Shown one piece after another: positions 13,485-21,599 of a stretch of DNA of 21,599 nt (positions within the stretch are counted from its first letter, which is position 1; each line of letters begins with the position of its first letter). This stretch comes from an uncultured Collinsella sp. (GTDB taxonomy: Bacteria > Actinomycetota > Coriobacteriia > Coriobacteriales > Coriobacteriaceae), in NCBI GenBank assembly GCA_900541665.1, contig UQKV01000035.1, positions 1-21,599 of the forward strand, read 5' to 3'. Position numbers and translations under genes: made by a program. The notes under the pieces were generated by a model, which saw only the letters and a program-made list of their open reading frames with translations, ran no database searches and was not told where the DNA came from.

Positions 13485-14834
13485 CTACTCCACAACATGA
13501 CCGATAAGCTCATAGCAGAAGCTATCGGTAAACTCGACCGTCAGAATATCGCCCACGGACGCCTCGCTGGCGTCCAGATGCACCGCGCCATCGGAATCGG
13601 GCGCCTGGAACCAGGCGTGACCGATCAGCTCGGCGCCGTCCTCGGTCTCCTCGATGCCATCGACGATCACCCGGGCGCGCTCGCCCACATGAGCCGCCGT
13701 GGCGGCAAAACCGAGCGACTCGGCCAGGTCCATGGCCTCCTGGGCGCGCTCGAGCTTGACCTCTTCGTCGACCTGACCCTCCATCTTGGCGGCCAGGCTA
13801 CCCTCCTCACGCGAGTAGGCAAAGACACTCGTGTAGTCAAAGCCGACGGTGTCCATAAAATCGATAAGGTCGCGGAACTCGTCGTCGGTCTCGGTCGGGA
13901 AGCCGACCATGGCCGTGGAACGAATCACGATGCCGGGGATGCGCTCACGCAAATCGCGGAACAGGTCCTCGAGCTCCTGGCGCGAACCGGAACGGCGCAT
14001 GGCCTTGAGGATGCGCGCGTCGCAGTGCTGCACGGGGATATCGATATAGGGCAGCACCTCGGGCGTATCGCGAATGGTCTCGATAAGCTCGTCGGTCATG
14101 CCCTCGGGCTGGAGATAGAGCACGCGGACCCAGACGTTGTGCGGGCGCACGGACTCGGCGACGGCTCGCAGCAGCTGCGCCAGATTGCGCGGCGAGCCCT
14201 CGGCGACGTCCTCATCCGCAAAGTCGGTGCCCCAGATGCCCGTGTCCTGGCCGATCAGCACGATCTCTCGCACGCCACCGGCAACCAAGTCGCGCACCTC
14301 GGAAATAATGCTCTCGGCATTGCGCGAATGATAGCGACCGCGAATGTAGGGGATCATGCAGAAGCTGCAAAAACGATTGCAGCCATCGGAAATCTTGACG
14401 TAGGCAACGGCGCCCTCGACGGTACGCTTGACCTGCGGGATATAGGCTGCGATCTCGCGCTCCACCCCCAGTACGCCATCGATGACAGAGACGATACCGT
14501 CTTCCTCATCGGCCTTCACAAAGGCCGCGACCTCGGGAAGCTCGTCGGGCAGGTCGTCGCCGTAGCGAGACGGCACGCAACCGCACATGACGATGGGGCA
14601 GGCACGAACGCCGTCCTGCACCTCGTTAGCGAGCTCAAGCGTGGTCTCAATGCTCTCGGACGTCGCCGAGGCAAGAAACGAGCACGTGTTGACGATAGCG
14701 ATATCGGCATCCTGCGGATCGAATGCTTCCTCGTAGCCCGCAGCGGTCAGCAGCGAACGCATGCGGTCGGTATCGACCTCGTTCTTGGCACAACCAAGCG
14801 TGATATAGAGTACAGAACCCAACGGAGTATCCAT
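13485..14834 (-). CDS. rimO: Ribosomal protein uS12 methylthiotransferase RimO
   Basis: Radical SAM enzyme that methylthiolates a conserved aspartate of ribosomal protein S12. The 449-residue protein has UPF0004 cysteines Cys15 (TLGCAKNEVDTDRM), Cys51 (NTCSF) and Cys86. The radical SAM motif is CNRFCSFC (Cys152, Cys156, Cys159), and there is a C-terminal TRAM domain (about 378-449). The LGCAKNxVD signature separates RimO from MiaB (GCQMN), whose gene is also in this window. The ATG at 14834 is preceded by AAAGGA at a rather long distance. yajQ ends 26 nt upstream and pgsA starts 9 nt downstream. Confidence 0.95.
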   Translation of the reverse strand: MDTPLGSVLYITLGCAKNEVDTDRMRSLLTAAGYEEAFDPQDADIAIVNTCSFLASATSESIETTLELANEVQDGVRACPIVMCGCVPSRYGDDLPDELPEVAAFVKADEEDGIVSVIDGVLGVEREIAAYIPQVKRTVEGAVAYVKISDGCNRFCSFCMIPYIRGRYHSRNAESIISEVRDLVAGGVREIVLIGQDTGIWGTDFADEDVAEGSPRNLAQLLRAVAESVRPHNVWVRVLYLQPEGMTDELIETIRDTPEVLPYIDIPVQHCDARILKAMRRSGSRQELEDLFRDLRERIPGIVIRSTAMVGFPTETDDEFRDLIDFMDTVGFDYTSVFAYSREEGSLAAKMEGQVDEEVKLERAQEAMDLAESLGFAATAAHVGERARVIVDGIEETEDGAELIGHAWFQAPDSDGAVHLDASEASVGDILTVEFTDSFCYELIGHVVE

Positions 14835-14860
14835 GTTGGAGAGCGGTCCTTTCGAGTAAA

Positions 14861-15358
14861 TTAGCGGTAGTTGGTAAACTGCAGCGGCTGGCCGTAGTCC
14901 TGGTCGCGCAGGAACTGAATCACCGTCTGCAGCGCGTCCTTAGAAGCCGAGGAAACGCGCAGCTTATCGGCCTCGATGGTCACCTTGACCTTGAGCTTTT
15001 GATCCTTGATGTCCTTATTGATCTTCTTGGCGGTCGTCTGGTCGATGCCCTCGACGATATGGCCGAGCACGCGCACGGTACCGCCCGAAGCCGCCTGCGG
15101 CGCGTCCCAGGAGACAGCCTTAAGGTCGATGCCACGCTTGATGAGCTTAGAGCTCAGCACGTCAATAATCTGCTTGGAGACGAAATCGGCCGGGGCATTG
15201 ATTGTAAAGAGCTTGTCGCCCTTCGAAAGCTCGATAGTGGCGCCGGAGTCCTTGAGGTCATAGCGCTGAGAGATCTCGCGAGTGGTCTGCTGGAAGGCGT
15301 TATCGACCTCCTGCATATTGACTTCGGACACAACGTCGAAGCTGGAATCTTTAGCCAT
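14861..15358 (-). CDS. yajQ: YajQ-family nucleotide-binding protein
   Basis: A 165-residue protein that matches the YajQ family along its full length: SSFDVVSEVNMQEVDNAF at the start, REISQRYDLKDSGATIE, KRGIDLKAVSW, then DIKDQKLKVKVTIEADKLRVSSASKD. Members bind nucleotides, and some bind cyclic di-GMP. The role in actinobacteria is not settled. The ATG has AAAGGAAG about 6 nt upstream. It sits 26 nt after the rodZ-like gene and 26 nt before rimO, so it is probably in the same operon. Confidence 0.93.
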   Translation of the reverse strand: MAKDSSFDVVSEVNMQEVDNAFQQTTREISQRYDLKDSGATIELSKGDKLFTINAPADFVSKQIIDVLSSKLIKRGIDLKAVSWDAPQAASGGTVRVLGHIVEGIDQTTAKKINKDIKDQKLKVKVTIEADKLRVSSASKDALQTVIQFLRDQDYGQPLQFTNYR

Positions 15359-15384
15359 GGTTCTTCCTTTCGGTGCGGGGAGCC

Positions 15385-16881
15385 TTAATAGCTGTCGTAC
15401 GAATTGTCATCTGAATCGTTTGCTGCCTGGCCGTCGGATGCCGTGTCGGTGCCGTCGGCAGACTGAGCATCGGCGCCGTCGGCAGACTGGGCGTCGGTAC
15501 CGTCGGTACTCTCGCCGTCCTCGGAGTCTGTGCTCTCCTTCTTGGGAACGGTAATGGTCACGCGCGCCACGCCCGATGTCTTGGTGTCATAGCGAACCTT
15601 TTCACCGTTCTTGGTAACCGTGACATCGGAGGGCTTGGACGTGGTGATCTCGATCGAGGACTCGGGCGTGTACTCCTGCTCAAAGGGGCCGGTCGCCTGG
15701 GCGCCGTAGACCGATTTACCGTCGACCTTGACCTCAATCCAGGCGGTCTTGCCCTTGGCAACGGAGACCTTGACCTTGATGACCTCGTCCTCTTCCTTTT
15801 TCGCCGTCGCCTTGGCGGCATCGGAATCGGCAGAATCCGTGGCCTCGTCGGTGCCTTCATCCTCGTCAACGGATTCGGTCTTCTTGGAAGACTTCTTGGT
15901 CGTCGTCTTGGTGGCCGCAGGCGTCTCGGGCGTCGTCTCGGGTGCAGAAGAGCCGCAGCCACGCAGGAGGACAACGATGAGCAAAATCAGCAAAAGCGCC
16001 ACGGCACCGATGCCGGCGTAGATAATGCGCGGATCAAGTCCATTGTTCTGAGGGGCACGCCCGCCGCTGCGAGCGCGATTGGAGCCGCCACGACCATTCC
16101 CCTGCGGCATACGGCCGCGACCGCTATCGGGACGGCCACGATAGCCGGCCTGGCGCTGCGAGCCACGCTGACCCGAACGCGGCGCAAGCTCACCACGATT
16201 CTGATAGTCACGCTGGCCAGAATGAGGCGCCGAAGAGCGCTGTCCGCAAGGCTGCGATTGCGAACGGAGGCGCGGCGTCACCTGCGTGGTATCGGCGTCG
16301 GCGTAACCACCGCGGGAACGCCCGGCAGAAACTCCGCGATATCCACGACCGGAGTAGCCTCCGTCGCCGTAACCGGCGCGAGGATCGCGACTCAACCCGC
16401 GAGCGGCGGGAAGCGCACGGTCATCCGGCATGGGCGTACTGCGAAAGCGATCTCGCTGAGAACGAATCTCCTCGCTGGAGCCCGTCTCGGTGATATAGCC
16501 CGCCTGCGGAGGACGCTGACCGTACCGCGTCGAGCGTCCACCCTGAACCATCAGAAAGCGTCCATTATCGACCGACGAACGCGAGTTAACGTATCCGGCA
16601 GCATCCTGAAAACGACCGCCCTGCTGCGAGGTCTCGCGTTCATATGCCATGAGGTCGTCAAAATAAGCGTTGACGACCTCGCGCGGGTTAAGCCCCAAAA
16701 AGCGAGCGTAGCTCGAAATCATGCCCTGCGCATAGCCACGCGGGGGCATCGATGCAAAGTTACCGGTCTCGAAAAACTCGATGATCTGCGGCCTGATTTT
16801 GATGGTGTTGGCGACCTGCTGGATGGAAAGGCCCATACGGCGGCGCTGCTCGAGCAGCATGTCACCAAAGCGTGCAGCCAT
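15385..16881 (-). CDS. rodZ: RodZ-like membrane protein with N-terminal helix-turn-helix domain
   Basis: A 498-residue protein with RodZ order. A cytoplasmic helix-turn-helix (about 1-75, RRRMGLSIQQVANTIKIRPQ) comes first, then a long disordered Arg/Gly/Ser-rich linker (about 110-280), one membrane helix (286-308), a Thr/Lys/Glu-rich stalk (312-367) and a beta-rich DUF4115-like domain (about 368-446). The acidic Ser/Asp/Gly tail contains two DAQSADG copies (463-476). RodZ links cell-wall synthesis and shape to the cytoskeleton. The stalk has a cysteine just outside the membrane (RGCGSS). The ATG overlaps the ftsK stop codon (TGATG). The linker is much longer than in typical RodZ. Specific function in this lineage is inferred; in Bacillus the homologue YmfM lies upstream of pgsA. 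Confidence 0.85.
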   Translation of the reverse strand: MAARFGDMLLEQRRRMGLSIQQVANTIKIRPQIIEFFETGNFASMPPRGYAQGMISSYARFLGLNPREVVNAYFDDLMAYERETSQQGGRFQDAAGYVNSRSSVDNGRFLMVQGGRSTRYGQRPPQAGYITETGSSEEIRSQRDRFRSTPMPDDRALPAARGLSRDPRAGYGDGGYSGRGYRGVSAGRSRGGYADADTTQVTPRLRSQSQPCGQRSSAPHSGQRDYQNRGELAPRSGQRGSQRQAGYRGRPDSGRGRMPQGNGRGGSNRARSGGRAPQNNGLDPRIIYAGIGAVALLLILLIVVLLRGCGSSAPETTPETPAATKTTTKKSSKKTESVDEDEGTDEATDSADSDAAKATAKKEEDEVIKVKVSVAKGKTAWIEVKVDGKSVYGAQATGPFEQEYTPESSIEITTSKPSDVTVTKNGEKVRYDTKTSGVARVTITVPKKESTDSEDGESTDGTDAQSADGADAQSADGTDTASDGQAANDSDDNSYDSY

Positions 16882-19658
16882 CAGAATCCTCCAAACTCAC
16901 GATCTTCACGTGCCATCTCGGCGTCGACAGACTCCAGCGCGGCGAGCCCCTCCTCGTCCAGCAGGACCTCGCGCGGCTTGGAACCGTCGGGCGGGCCGAC
17001 GACACCCTTTTCTTCCAGCATGTCCATAATACGCCCGGCGCGCGCATAGCCAACCTTAAGGCGGCGTTGCAGGCCAGATGTGGAGCCCAGCTGCGATTCC
17101 ACCACAATATGGGCGGCCTCCCAGATAAGCGGGTCGTCATCTTGAGGCTCGGCAACGCCCGTGCGAACAATGCCGCCACCAGCCATAGACATGGAAGCGG
17201 GCGCCACGGCAGACAGAATCTCCTCGTGGTAGTCGGGCTCGCTTTGCGACTTAACGAACTCGACGATTTCGTTGATCTCGTCGTCCGAGACAAAACAGCC
17301 CTGGATACGGCGCGGCTTGCCCCAGTCGACCTTGGAGAACAGCATGTCGCCCAAACCAGTAAGCTTTTCGGCGCCCATCTGGTCGATAATGACGCGGGAA
17401 TCGATGCCCGTAGCCACGTTAAAGGCGATACGGTTGGTGATGTTGGCCTTAATAAGGCCCGTCACCACGTTAGAGCTGGGGCGCTGCGTAGCCACGATAA
17501 GGTGAATACCAGCGGCACGGCCCAGCTGGGCGATACGGACGATCGAGGCCTCGACATCCTTACCGGCGACCATCATCAGGTCCGAAAGCTCGTCGATGAT
17601 GATGACCAGATAGGGCATCTTTTGCGGCGGGTTATCGTAATGCTCAAACTCGCCGGCGGCCTGCTTTTCGTTATACGTCGAGATCTTGCGAACGTTGAGG
17701 CGCTCGAAGACCTTCAGGCGACGCTCCATCTCGGACACGGCCCACTGCAGCGCACTGGCCGCCTGCTTGGGCTCGGTCACCACGGGCACGTAGAGATGAG
17801 GCAGGCCGTTATAGCCCGCAAGCTCGACGCGCTTGGGGTCGACCATGATCAGGCGAACGTCCTCGGGAAGGGCGCGCATGAGCAGGGTCGTGATGATGGA
17901 GTTGATCATGACTGACTTACCGGAACCGGTGGTGCCGGCGATAAGCAGGTGGGGCATCTTGGCGAGGTCGGCGACAACCGGCGTGCCCTCGGCATCGCGA
18001 CCGATGGCAAGCTCGAGCGGACCGCCCTTCACATAGGGAAGCACGTCGCCCAGGTTAACGTTCTGACGCTTTCGATTGGGAATCTCGATACCAACGAGCG
18101 AGGTGCCGGGAATCGGCGCAAAAATACGCACAGACTGGGCGGCAAGCGAAAGCGCGATATCGTCCTCGAGGCTCGAGATCTTGCTCACGCGCTCGCCCTC
18201 ACCGGGCTGCAGCTTAAAGGTCGTGACCGTGGGGCCGGCAATCCAGCCGACAACGCGGGCGCTACGGCCAAACTCAAGCAAGGTGGACTGCAACGACTCG
18301 GCAGTCTGTTCCAACTCCTTGTCAGAAGACGCAGAGGATGCCGACTGCGGGTTGGCATGCAGGATTTCGAGCGGCGGGAGCTTGAGGCCCTCCTCTTGTT
18401 CGCGCTCGGCATCGGCAACGGTGCCATCCGCTCCCCCATCGCCGGCTGCAACAGGAGCAGCGGAAGCCGTAGAGCTGGAGGCATCGGCAACCTTGGGATG
18501 CTTTAGGAAATCGGGGATCTGCGGAGCTGCCGAAACGGGATTCACGGCAAACGGCGGTTCGGACTCGTCAGCCTTGTCCGGGTCGTCTTCTATCGAAAAC
18601 TGTCCGGTGACCTGTCCCGCCTTGGCACGGCGACGCGGCAGCAAGGTTGTCTTGGCGGTCTCGAGCGGAGTCTCGTCGTCCTCGTCATCGCCCTCGGTGA
18701 GTTCGATTTCGCTATCGGACCAAGACGGGTCGGGCTCGCTCGTGTTGAGCTTGGGAGCGGCCTTGCCCTTCTTGGCATGACGGTGCGGCAGCAGCGTGGT
18801 CTTGGCGCGCTCGGCCTCCACGGCCTCGGACACGTCGACAAACGGGTCATCGTCCTCGTCGTCATCCAAAACAGGATCAACATCGCCACCTATGATCGTG
18901 GTCACGGCGGCATCAGTACCCTTCTGACGCAGAATACTCAGGTGCGGACGAGTGACGCCGGGTACCGACAGGGCCTCTTCATCGCCCCACGGACTCGCAT
19001 TGACATCAGCACGACGACGCTCGGCAAAATCGGCAGCGCGATCGCGTGCGGAGCGCAAAACGCCGCCAACCGAAAAGCCGATAATGACCAGGCCAACGAC
19101 GACAAGCCCCAGCAAGACAACCATGGCAATAGGTTTGCCCAGGGCGTTTTGCAGGGTACTTGCGATAAAGGCGCCAATGTAGCCGCCCGACACGGAAAGG
19201 TTCTGCGGCGTAAACATAAGGTCGCACGAGTCGGTCGTACCCGGCACCATCAGCGACAGGATGGAAACAATGGCCACAAAGACCACGGCACCGCCCGCAA
19301 CCGAGCGAATGTTGAGCGGCGAGTCCTCACCCAAAAAGAGCGTGGCGGCAAACAGCAAGATGACGATCGGCAGCACGTAGGCGCCCAGGCCAAAGCCAAG
19401 ATGGTAGAAACCGGCAACCGCGGCTGTCACGGGCGCCGTTGCCGGCGAAATCACGGCAATGAAGGATGCAATCGCCAAAACGGCAATGACCACGCCGGCG
19501 ATATCGCGATTGGCCGAAGGCTCGACCAGGGGCTCGAACTCACCGAACTCCGCCTCGTGACCCCTATTGGCACGCAGATGGGAACCGGCACCCTTAGCAG
19601 ATGCCGGTTGGTTGTTGGCCTTATTGCCTTTGGCGTTTTGTGCAGATCCGCGCGCCAA
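16881..19658 (-). CDS. ftsK: DNA translocase FtsK/SpoIIIE
   Basis: Membrane-anchored hexameric ATPase that pumps chromosomal DNA through the division septum. The 925-residue protein has a basic, disordered N-terminus (1-50), four or five membrane helices (about 53-200), an acidic linker (about 215-445), the alpha/beta motor domains and a winged-helix gamma domain (about 855-900, GLQRRLKVGYARAGRIMDML) that reads polar DNA signals. Walker A is GTTGSGKS (575-582) and Walker B is LVIIIDELSD, with Asp689 and Glu690. The linker has an internal repeat with KTTLLP at 286-291 and 336-341. The start is TTG at 19658, because GGAGG lies 6 nt upstream within the last rnj codons. It overlaps rodZ by one base at the 3' end. 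Confidence 0.96.
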   Translation of the reverse strand: MARGSAQNAKGNKANNQPASAKGAGSHLRANRGHEAEFGEFEPLVEPSANRDIAGVVIAVLAIASFIAVISPATAPVTAAVAGFYHLGFGLGAYVLPIVILLFAATLFLGEDSPLNIRSVAGGAVVFVAIVSILSLMVPGTTDSCDLMFTPQNLSVSGGYIGAFIASTLQNALGKPIAMVVLLGLVVVGLVIIGFSVGGVLRSARDRAADFAERRRADVNASPWGDEEALSVPGVTRPHLSILRQKGTDAAVTTIIGGDVDPVLDDDEDDDPFVDVSEAVEAERAKTTLLPHRHAKKGKAAPKLNTSEPDPSWSDSEIELTEGDDEDDETPLETAKTTLLPRRRAKAGQVTGQFSIEDDPDKADESEPPFAVNPVSAAPQIPDFLKHPKVADASSSTASAAPVAAGDGGADGTVADAEREQEEGLKLPPLEILHANPQSASSASSDKELEQTAESLQSTLLEFGRSARVVGWIAGPTVTTFKLQPGEGERVSKISSLEDDIALSLAAQSVRIFAPIPGTSLVGIEIPNRKRQNVNLGDVLPYVKGGPLELAIGRDAEGTPVVADLAKMPHLLIAGTTGSGKSVMINSIITTLLMRALPEDVRLIMVDPKRVELAGYNGLPHLYVPVVTEPKQAASALQWAVSEMERRLKVFERLNVRKISTYNEKQAAGEFEHYDNPPQKMPYLVIIIDELSDLMMVAGKDVEASIVRIAQLGRAAGIHLIVATQRPSSNVVTGLIKANITNRIAFNVATGIDSRVIIDQMGAEKLTGLGDMLFSKVDWGKPRRIQGCFVSDDEINEIVEFVKSQSEPDYHEEILSAVAPASMSMAGGGIVRTGVAEPQDDDPLIWEAAHIVVESQLGSTSGLQRRLKVGYARAGRIMDMLEEKGVVGPPDGSKPREVLLDEEGLAALESVDAEMAREDREFGGF

Positions 19659-19659
19659 A

Positions 19660-21330
19660 CTAAACCTCCATGACGACCGGGATGATCATCGGACGGGTGC
19701 GCGTACGGCTCCAGATAAAGTTGGAGAGCGAATCGCGCACGGCCTTGCGAATGGCATCGGATCCGCTGCTGGTAAAGCTAAATTTGCCCTTCTCGATCGT
19801 CTTCATGATGGCTGCGGAGGCATCCTCGGAGAACTGGTCGTCGATGGCAAACGAAACACCGCGGCCCGAGAACTCGATAGCCTCGATCTTCTTGTGCTTG
19901 AGCGAGACAATGGCAACGGCCGTGACCATACCGTCGTTGGCGAGCTTTTGGCGATCACGCAGGACGATGGGGTCGGTGTCGCCGATGCGCAGACCGTCGA
20001 CATAGACGACGCCGGACTCGACGGGCGTGCCGCGCTTGACGATACCGCCACGCATCTCGAGCGTGTCGCCGTTATCGAGGATAAAGATGTGATCGTCCTT
20101 GATGCCCATCTTACGGGCAAGCTGGGCATGGGCGCGCAGATGCACGGCCTCGCCGTGAACCGGCATAAAGTAGGTGGGCTTGGCCATGGCCATCAGAAGC
20201 TTGAGCTCCTCCTGGCTACCGTGGCCCGAGACATGGACGAGGGCGCGATTCTTATCCCACACGTCGCAGCCAAGCTTGGCCAGGCTGTTGACAACCTGCT
20301 GGACGGCCTTCTCGTTGCCGGGAACGGGAGTTGCCGAGAGGATGACGGTATCGCCCTCGTGGATGGAGAGCGTCTTGTGCTCGCCGTTGGCCATGCGGGA
20401 CAGCGCCGACAGCGGCTCGCCCTGCGAACCGGTGCACATGACGACGATCTTGTCGTCGGGAAGGTTATCGATATCGAAGGCATCGATGATATCGGCATCG
20501 TCGATGTTGAGGTAGCCCAGCTCGCGCGCCACGCGGGTGTTGGTGAGCATGGAACGTCCGGTCACGACGACCTTGCGGCCGCACTTGCGGGCGGCGTCGC
20601 AGATCTGCTGCAGGCGATGGATATGGCTCGAGAACGACGCGACGAACACGCGGCCCGGAGCATTTTTGATGGCATGCAGCAGATTGGGACCGACCTCGGC
20701 CTCGGACTTGGTAAAGCCCGGAACCGTAGCGTTGGTGGAGTCGGAAAGCAGCAGGTCGATGCCCTGCTTGGCAAAGCGGCTGATGGCGGCATAGTCGGGC
20801 GTGACGCCGTCGATGGGCGTCTGGTCGAGCTTAAAGTCTCCCGTGTGCATAACGGTGCCCTGGTTGGTGCGAATGAATACGCCCAAAGCACCCGGAATGG
20901 AGTGCGTCATGGAGAAGAAATCGAGCGAGATGCCACCGAGATTGACGTGGCTGCCGCCCTTGACCTCACGGAACTTGGGAGCGCGGATGCGGAACTCGGA
21001 AAGCTTGCCCTCGATAAAGCCGAGCGTCAGCTTGCTCGAGAAGATGGGCACCTTGTTGTTGAGGTCCTGCAGCAGGTACGGAAGCGAACCGGTGTGGTCC
21101 TCGTGGCCGTGGGTGACGACGATGCCGCGGAGCTTCTCCTCGTTCTCCAGAACATAGGTGTAGTCGGGAAGCACCAGGTCGATACCGGGCTGGGAGTCGT
21201 CGGGGAACATGAGACCGGCGTCGACGAGCACCATGTCGTCGCCGCACTCGAAGACCGTCATGTTCTTGCCGATGCCGTCAAGGCCGCCGAGCGGAATGAT
21301 CTTCAAGGGAGATGATTTTTTAGCTGCCAT
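19660..21330 (-). CDS. rnj: Ribonuclease J
   Basis: Metallo-beta-lactamase/beta-CASP ribonuclease with endonuclease and 5'-3' exonuclease activity in mRNA decay and rRNA maturation. The 556-residue protein has HGHEDH (74-79), His143 (MTHS), MHTGD (161-165, metal ligands His162 and Asp165), the SDSTN segment (196-200), and late motifs VSGHGSQEELK and PVHGEAVHLRAH. Length fits RNase J (about 555). The start is ATG 21330 (MAAKKSSPLKIIPLGG); an extension to 21483 would add 51 unrelated residues. A GAAAGG lies about 15 nt upstream, so initiation may be weak or lead to regulation. ftsK begins 1 nt after the stop codon. Confidence 0.96.
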   Translation of the reverse strand: MAAKKSSPLKIIPLGGLDGIGKNMTVFECGDDMVLVDAGLMFPDDSQPGIDLVLPDYTYVLENEEKLRGIVVTHGHEDHTGSLPYLLQDLNNKVPIFSSKLTLGFIEGKLSEFRIRAPKFREVKGGSHVNLGGISLDFFSMTHSIPGALGVFIRTNQGTVMHTGDFKLDQTPIDGVTPDYAAISRFAKQGIDLLLSDSTNATVPGFTKSEAEVGPNLLHAIKNAPGRVFVASFSSHIHRLQQICDAARKCGRKVVVTGRSMLTNTRVARELGYLNIDDADIIDAFDIDNLPDDKIVVMCTGSQGEPLSALSRMANGEHKTLSIHEGDTVILSATPVPGNEKAVQQVVNSLAKLGCDVWDKNRALVHVSGHGSQEELKLLMAMAKPTYFMPVHGEAVHLRAHAQLARKMGIKDDHIFILDNGDTLEMRGGIVKRGTPVESGVVYVDGLRIGDTDPIVLRDRQKLANDGMVTAVAIVSLKHKKIEAIEFSGRGVSFAIDDQFSEDASAAIMKTIEKGKFSFTSSGSDAIRKAVRDSLSNFIWSRTRTRPMIIPVVMEV

Positions 21331-21599
21331 AGGTTCTTGTGGTTTCCTTTCTTCGAAACGGGTCTGGAACAACCGACGGGGCGCTTCTGGCAAACCGACC
21401 GCCGGGAACGTACAACAATGCATCACAGAGTCGATGCAGTAACCACAGTATGATACCCATTTGCCCACCAACAGACCACCCATGCATCAAAGCCCCATCT
21501 GAACTGGTCTATCCCGCCGATTTCCCGTGGGGCGGGCACTGATGAAGTTTCCTGCTCTACAGTCCTGCTCACGACGGAGGCCACATTAAGTGGCCTCCT
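21331..21599. other. Gene-free leader upstream of rnj with two hairpins
   Basis: I find no credible gene in these 269 bases. They hold a 6-bp stem (CCCGCC 21513-21518 with GGCGGG 21531-21536) and a strong hairpin at the edge (21576-21598). A weak -10 candidate, TATCAT on the minus strand (21450-21455), has no good -35. The rnj promoter is probably here but I cannot place it. Confidence 0.45.
21576..21598. terminator. Terminator-like hairpin at the window edge
   Basis: GGAGGCCAC (21576-21584), loop ATTAA, and GTGGCCTCC (21590-21598) form a perfect 9-bp stem. It probably ends a transcript of the next gene outside the window. The strand is uncertain: on the minus strand no T-run follows, and on the plus strand the sequence ends after one T. 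Confidence 0.6.

Noticed and set aside
12348..14864. An 838-codon open frame on the plus strand opposite rimO, pgsA and cinA
   Set aside because: The minus-strand genes carry clear catalytic motifs. Their codon use avoids TTA, CTA and TCA, which leaves the opposite frame free of stops. The translated sequence is low in family features and has no ribosome-binding site.
15420..15500. Tandem DNA repeat in the rodZ tail as a possible CRISPR or mobile repeat
   Set aside because: It is only two copies of a 7-residue coding unit (DAQSADG) in frame, a protein low-complexity repeat.
18780..18960. Possible frameshift or assembly error in the acidic linker of ftsK
   Set aside because: The frame is open across the whole linker and the composition is typical of FtsK linkers. 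The irregularity is explained by the internal repeat.
19567..21315. A 582-codon plus-strand open frame opposite rnj
   Set aside because: Antisense shadow of rnj, whose metal-binding motifs are complete. There is no independent support.

Overview
The window looks like chromosomal core DNA of a Coriobacteriia actinobacterium, most likely Collinsella or a close relative. The evidence is the moderately high GC content, the gene complement, and a SpoVS homologue in what is probably a non-sporulating lineage. The genus call is inference. Nineteen intact protein genes and one broken one cover nearly everything; no rRNA, tRNA, CRISPR array, prophage or insertion sequence is visible. All genes are on the minus strand except lexA and the broken membrane acyltransferase gene after it.

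Layout, in transcription order. (1) A minus-strand operon of seven genes, 21330 down to 12294: rnj (RNase J), ftsK, rodZ-like, yajQ, rimO, pgsA and cinA. Gaps are 26 nt or less and the operon ends in a strong hairpin at 12263-12286. (2) recA-recX (12036-10184), with a sigma70-type promoter that has a LexA box inside its spacer. (3) A separately promoted cluster of rny (RNase Y), a GHKL ATPase, spoVS, miaB, miaA and hflX (9926-3234); miaB-miaA-hflX are joined by TAATG overlaps. (4) Convergent to this, lexA and a DUF1624-type membrane acyltransferase gene split by an in-frame amber codon (1901-3249). (5) Divergent from lexA, a LysM membrane protein (YneA/ChiZ-like), nrdR and dut (1737-345), behind a promoter with a LexA box in its spacer. 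(6) A gene-free end (1-344) with a 47-nt perfect palindrome and a long inverted repeat combined with direct repeats.

The genes fit two themes. The first is the SOS response and DNA supply: LexA, RecA and RecX, a probable SOS division inhibitor, the ribonucleotide reductase repressor NrdR, and dUTPase. The second is RNA turnover and translation quality: RNase J, RNase Y, MiaA, MiaB, RimO and HflX. FtsK, RodZ and PgsA serve division and the envelope. The order mixes the actinobacterial lexA/LysM/nrdR and recA-recX-miaB-miaA-hflX arrangement with the Bacillota ftsK-rodZ-pgsA-cinA-recA-rny-(ymdB)-spoVS-miaB arrangement.

The best candidate for something undescribed is the pair formed by the free-standing GHKL ATPase and SpoVS. 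They lie directly after RNase Y, where Bacillus carries ymdB-spoVS. Other points to check are the inverted repeat covering the nrdR start codon, the amber codon, and the repeat module downstream of dut.
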